This document shows positions 59,861 through 64,000 of a stretch of DNA of 64,000 bases, piece by piece. Within the stretch, counting starts at the first letter, position 1. Every line of letters starts with the position of its first letter. Source of the stretch: Candidatus Ideonella esbjergensis. GTDB lineage: Bacteria > Pseudomonadota > Gammaproteobacteria > Burkholderiales > Burkholderiaceae_C. The notes below the pieces were generated by a model. That model was not told where the DNA came from and searched no databases. It was given only the letters and a program-made list of their open reading frames with translations. The stretch spans positions 20,069 through 84,068 of the forward strand of contig JADJLP010000007.1 of NCBI GenBank assembly GCA_016710065.1, in the 5' to 3' direction. Position numbers and translations under genes: made by a program.

Positions 59861-60373
59861 TCAGGCTTTGCCCAACAAGCACACCGCCCTGGCCTCGATC
59901 GCCCTACCCTCACCCACCGGCCCCATGGCCTCTGCGGTCTTGGCCTTCACATTGACGCAATCGGGCGAAACACCAAGCGCGCGCGCGATGCAGGCCACCA
60001 TGGCCGGGATGTGCGGCGCCATCTTGGGCGCCTGGGCCACGATGGTGCTGTCCACGTTCACCACCGCCCAGCCGGCCTCGCGCACGCGGCGCGCCGCCTC
60101 GGTCAGCAGCAGCACAGAGTTGGCGCCCCTGAACTCTGCCGCCGAGTCCGGAAAGTGCTGGCCGATATCGCCCAGCGCCGCGCCACCCAGGATGGCGTCG
60201 GTGATGGCGTGCAACAGCGCGTCGGCGTCCGAGTGGCCCAGCAGGCCGTGGCTGTGGGGAATGGCGACCCCGCCCAGAATGAGCGGTCGGCCCGTCACCA
60301 GGGCATGGGTGTCCCAGCCTTCGCCCACGCGCAGGGCTGGCAGGGGCGGCAATGTGGTGGGGGCGGTGGTCAT
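59861..60373 (-). CDS. ispF: 2-C-methyl-D-erythritol 2,4-cyclodiphosphate synthase
   Basis: A 170-residue enzyme of the MEP isoprenoid pathway. The zinc site is in GWDTHAL (D, H) and the motif HSDADALLHAITDAILG; the C-terminal motif NVKAKTAEAMGPVGEG is intact. The start overlaps the ispD stop by 4 bp. This is one of the few undamaged frames in this end of the window. Confidence 0.95.
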   Translation of the reverse strand: MTTAPTTLPPLPALRVGEGWDTHALVTGRPLILGGVAIPHSHGLLGHSDADALLHAITDAILGGAALGDIGQHFPDSAAEFRGANSVLLLTEAARRVREAGWAVVNVDSTIVAQAPKMAPHIPAMVACIARALGVSPDCVNVKAKTAEAMGPVGEGRAIEARAVCLLGKA

Positions 60374-61090
60374 GCGGAAGCTTCCAGGGTGCTGAGCAGT
60401 CGCTGGGCCAGGGCAAAGTCGCCCGGCCAGGTCAGCTTGAAGTTCTCAAAATCGCCGCGCACCAGCTTGGGGTGGTGGCCCAGGGCCTCCACGGCACTGG
60501 CCTCGTCGGTCACGCCGTCGCCAGCGTGGGCCAGTGCGCCAGCCAACAGGCCCCAGCGGAACATCTGCGGCGTCTGCGCGGCCCATTTGCCGCAGCGGTC
60601 CACGGTGGCGACCACGCGGCCATCCTGCTCGTCTTTCAGCGTGTCGGCCACCGGCAGGGCCAGCAGGCCCCCACCTCGTCGTCGGCACATTCAAGCATCA
60701 GCCGCTGTACCCACTCAGGGCGGACCAGGCAGCGCGCGGCGTCGTGCACCAGCACCCAGTCATGCGGCTGCACGCCGTGCTCACGCAGCACTTGCAGCCA
60801 CTGGCCACCGTCTCGGCGCGGGTAGCGCCGCCACAGCGGGCCATCCAGGCACGCGCGCCCTGAAACGCGGGGGCGTGGCGCTCGAATTGCTCGTCGTCGG
60901 GCGAGAGCACCACCAGAGTGGCCACCAATTCGGGCACCTGTGCCAGCGCGGCCAGCGTGCGGGCCACCACGCTTTGCCCGGCCACAGTCTCGTACTGCTT
61001 GGGGCCGGCGGTGCCGGCCCGGCTGCCCACGCCTGCACAGGGCACCAGGGGCAAGTGGCGAGGCTCCGCCCCGGCGGTGTAGTTGGTCAT
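60370..61090 (-). pseudogene. ispD: 2-C-methyl-D-erythritol 4-phosphate cytidylyltransferase, frameshifted
   Basis: Start at 61090 (MTNYTAGAEPRHLPLVPCAGVGSRAG, the nucleotide-binding start). The protein is read in three frames: PCAGVGSRAGTAGPKQYETVAG, then HDWVLVHDAARCLVRPEWV, then VADTLKDEQDGRVVATVDRCGKWAAQTPQMFRWG. The joins lie near 60780-60810 and 60670-60700. Together they make one normal IspD of about 235 residues. The shifts are likely sequence errors because ispD is essential. Confidence 0.85.
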
Positions 61091-61173
61091 TGGGGGCGAT
61101 TCTAGAATCCACCACTTCAACGCCCCCGAGTTCGCGCTCCGGGGCGTGTTGCTATTTCTGCTGCCTGCATCCC

Positions 61174-64000
61174 ATGCTCCTGCCTTCCATCGCCCCCGGC
61201 AAACGATTCACCCTGCCCCGCCCAACCGGCTCGGCCGACGCCCTGTTGCTGGCGCGGCATGCCCAGGCGCTGCTGGCACAGAAGAAACTGCTGGCCATCG
61301 TCACCGCCGACCCCGGCGACAGCCAGCGCCTGGCCGATGAACTGCCCTTCTTCGCGCCGGGCCTGCGAGTGGCCGTGTTCCCGGACTGGGAGACCCTGCC
61401 TTACGACAGCTTCAGCCCCCACCAGGACCTGATCAGCGAGCGCCTGGCCACGCTGTGGCGCATCCATCAGGGCGAGGTGGACGTGGTGCTGCTGCCCGCC
61501 ACCACCGCCCTCACGCGGCTGGCACCGCCCAGCTTTCTGGCCGGCACCACCTTCTCGTTCAAGCAAAAGACCCGGCTCGACGAAGCGGCGCTGAAGCACC
61601 AACTCACCCGGCCGGCTACAGCCATGTGAGCCAAGTGGTGTCGCCAGGCGAGTACGCGGTGCGCGGCGGCCTGATCGATCTGTTCCCCATGGGCTCCACC
61701 GTGCCTTACCGCGTGGACCTGTTCGACAACGAGATCGACTCGATCCGCACCTTCGACCCCGACAGCCAGCGCAGCCTCTACCCGGTGCCCGAGGTGCGGT
61801 TGCTGCCGGGCCGCGAGTTCCCCATGGACGATGCGGCGCGCACCAAGTTCCGCAGCGCTGGCGCGAACTGCTGGAGGGCGACCCGACCAAGAGCCGCATC
61901 TACAGGACATCGCGCAAGGCATCGCCACTGCGGGCATCGAGTACTACCTGCCGCTGTTCTTTGACGACACGGCCACGGTATTCGACTACTTTGGTGCCGG
62001 CGCCGGCCTGGTGCTGCACGGCGAGGTGGACGAGGCGCTGCAGCGCTTTGCCGCCGACACCAAGGAGCGCCACCGCTTCTTGCAGCACGACCCCGACCGC
62101 CCCATCCTACCGCCCGAAGCCATCTACCTGAAGACCGACGAGTTCTTTGCCCGCGCCGGGCGCCCATGCCACCTTGGTGCTGCGGGGCAGTGAACCGACC
62201 GACTGGGCGCGGCCCCTGCCCGACATCTCGGCCGACCGTGGCAGCACCGAACCGCTCTCGGCGCTGGAAAAGCATCTGGCCACCACGCCCCCACCGCCTG
62301 TTGCTGGTGGCCGAGAGCGAAGGCCGGCGCGAGAGCCTGCTGGAGATGCTGCGTGACCACAAGATCAGCGTGCCCAGCGTGGCCTCGCTGGACGAGTTTG
62401 AAGCCAGCGACGAGAAGGTGGCCATCACCGCCGCCCCGCTGGCTTCGGCTTTCTTCTGGCACGAGCCCGCCGATGGCATCACCATCCAGTTCCTCACCGA
62501 AACCGAGCTGCTTCGCCAGCGCCCCCACGCCCGCGCCGGCGCCACCGCAAGCAAGAGCAGACCAGCAACGTCGAGGCGCTGATCAAGGATCTCTCGGAGC
62601 TTCGGTTAAGCGACCCGGTGGTGCACTCGGCCCACGGCATCGGCCGCTACTGCGGGCTGATCCACATCGATCTCGGCGATGGCCCCAGCGAATTTCTGCA
62701 CCTGGAATGCGCCGACAGGCCCGCTCTATACGTGCCGGTGGCGCAGTTGCACCTGATCAGCCGCTACACCGGTGTGAGCGCCGAAGAAGCGCCTTCACAA
62801 GCTGGGCTCTCCGCAGTGGGACAAGGCCAAGCGCAGGGCCGCCGAGCAGGTGCGCGACACGGCCGCCCACGAGCTGCTGAACCTCTACGCCCTGCGCGCA
62901 GCCGCATTGAAGGCATGGCCCTACCGCCTCGGCGCACGGTGCGAGGCCTTTGCCGCCAGCTTCGGCTTTGAAGAAACCGCCGACCAGCGCGCCGCCATTC
63001 ACGCTGTCATTCAAGACTGGTCAGCCCCAAGCCGCGGACCGCCTGGTCTGCGGCGACGTGAAACTTTGGTAAGACTGAGTCGCCCTGCGTGCGACGCTGT
63101 CTCGGTCATCGGCGGCAAGCGGGTGGCCATCTGGCGCCCACCACGCTGCTGGCGAGCAGCATTACCAAACCATCGTCGACCGCTGACAAGTGGCCCGTAA
63201 AAGTGGCCGAGCTGAGTCGCTTCGCACCGCCAAGGAGGTGAGGCGGCGCTGGAAGGCATCGAGGCCGGCACCATCGACATCGTGGTCGGCACCCACAGTT
63301 GCTCAGCAAGGACGTGAAGTTCAAGCGCCTGGGCCTGCTGGTGATCGACGAGGAGCACCGCTTTGTGCCGCCACAAAAGGGAGGCCATCAAGGCCATGCG
63401 TGCCGAGGTGGACATTAACACCCTCACCGCCACGCCCATCCCGCACGCTGGGCGCTGGCGCTGGAGGGAACCTGCGCGACCTGAGCGTCATCGCCACCGC
63501 GCCGCAGCGCCGCCCAGCCCATCAAGACCTTTGTGCGCAACGAGGGCAAGGGCACCATCCGAGAAGACGTAATGCGTGAGCTCCAAGCGCAGCGGGCGGG
63601 TGTACTTCCTGCACAACGAGGTCGAGACCATCCAGAACCGCAAGCAGGCGCTCGAAGAACTGATCCCCGAGGCGCGCATCGCCGTGGCCCGGCCAGATGC
63701 CCGAGCGCGAGCTGGAGCACGTGATGCGCGACTTCACCCGCGCAGCGCTTCAGCCTGCTGCTGTGCTCCACCATCATCGAGACCGGCATCGACGTGGCCA
63801 CCGCCAGCACCATCGTCATCACCCGGGCCGACCGGTTCGGCCTGGCCCAGTTGCACCAGTTGCGCGGCCGCGTGAATGCAGCCACCGCCAGGCCTATGCC
63901 TACCTGCTGGTGCCCGACGTGGAGGGAGGCTGACCAAGCAGGCCGCAGCGGCTCGAAGCCATCAGGAGATGGAGGAGCTGGGCTCAGGCTTCTACCTGGC
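61174..64000 (+). pseudogene. mfd: Transcription-repair coupling factor Mfd, 5' part, many frameshifts
   Basis: Start at 61174 (MLLPSIAPGKRFTLPRPTGS). Mfd blocks follow in order but in changing frames: FPDWETLPYDSFSPHQDLISERL, VVSPGEYAVRGGLIDLFPMGS, LFFDDTATVFDYFG, VHSAHGIGRYCGLIHIDLG (the RNA-polymerase-interacting part), then the helicase region with FGFEETADQRAAIHAVI and TLTATPIPH. At least ten frame changes occur, each at a short homopolymer. The gene runs off the end of the window. The pattern looks like poor sequence at a contig end. Confidence 0.85.

Overview
The window looks like a high-GC betaproteobacterium of the order Burkholderiales, probably near Comamonadaceae. This is inferred from codon use and from the core genes at the right end (tRNA-Val next to relA, bdhA, ompR/envZ, ispF-ispD-mfd). 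It divides into a mobile, conjugative region (1 to about 38.5 kb), a sigma-54-controlled molybdoenzyme locus (38.7-53.2 kb) and core chromosome (53.4-64 kb).

Mobile region. Positions 80-8680 hold most of a VirB/VirD4 type IV secretion system (VirB6, VirB5-like, VirB8, VirB9, VirB10, VirB11, VirD4). An OmpA-like lipoprotein, an LPD7-domain protein and a DUF1173 protein follow. An AbiE toxin-antitoxin pair comes next: the antitoxin is intact, but the toxin has an internal TAG and is split by an IS66 element that itself carries a second, nested IS66 element. Both insertions have exact 8-bp target duplications. A putative defence island follows (18.5-24.4 kb): a PD-(D/E)XK nuclease, a small middle component, a Rad50/SMC-like ATPase, an HTH regulator with an operator-like dyad, and a divergent DNA methyltransferase. 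The transfer and maintenance block runs from 24.7 to 31.3 kb: relaxase, accessory protein, an oriT with an IncP-type nic motif, ParDE, ParB, ParA, a DUF932 protein and SSB. Beyond it lie a truncated IS21 element that cut a thermonuclease gene, several small unknown genes, and a Gp3-like candidate recombination directionality factor.

Molybdoenzyme locus. A plus-strand cassette encodes a PhnD-like binding protein, an NtrB-like kinase and an NtrC-like sigma-54 activator. It faces a twelve-gene minus-strand operon: ferredoxin subunit, NrfD membrane subunit, a Tat-exported DMSO-reductase-family catalytic subunit, a TorD-type chaperone, several accessory proteins, and moaA and moaD. A good -24/-12 promoter and two GTTACGAAATCG sites lie between the two units. 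The layout resembles AioXSR/ArxXSR-controlled arsenite systems. However, the catalytic subunit has Asp where the third Fe-S cysteine is expected, and the accessory genes are unusual. The substrate is unknown.

Core region. tRNA-Val(GAC) may be the attachment site for the island on its left. From relA onward, reading frames break at short homopolymers (relA, hydrolase, ompR/envZ, ispD). mfd is broken every few hundred bases, which suggests falling sequence accuracy toward a contig end rather than real gene decay.
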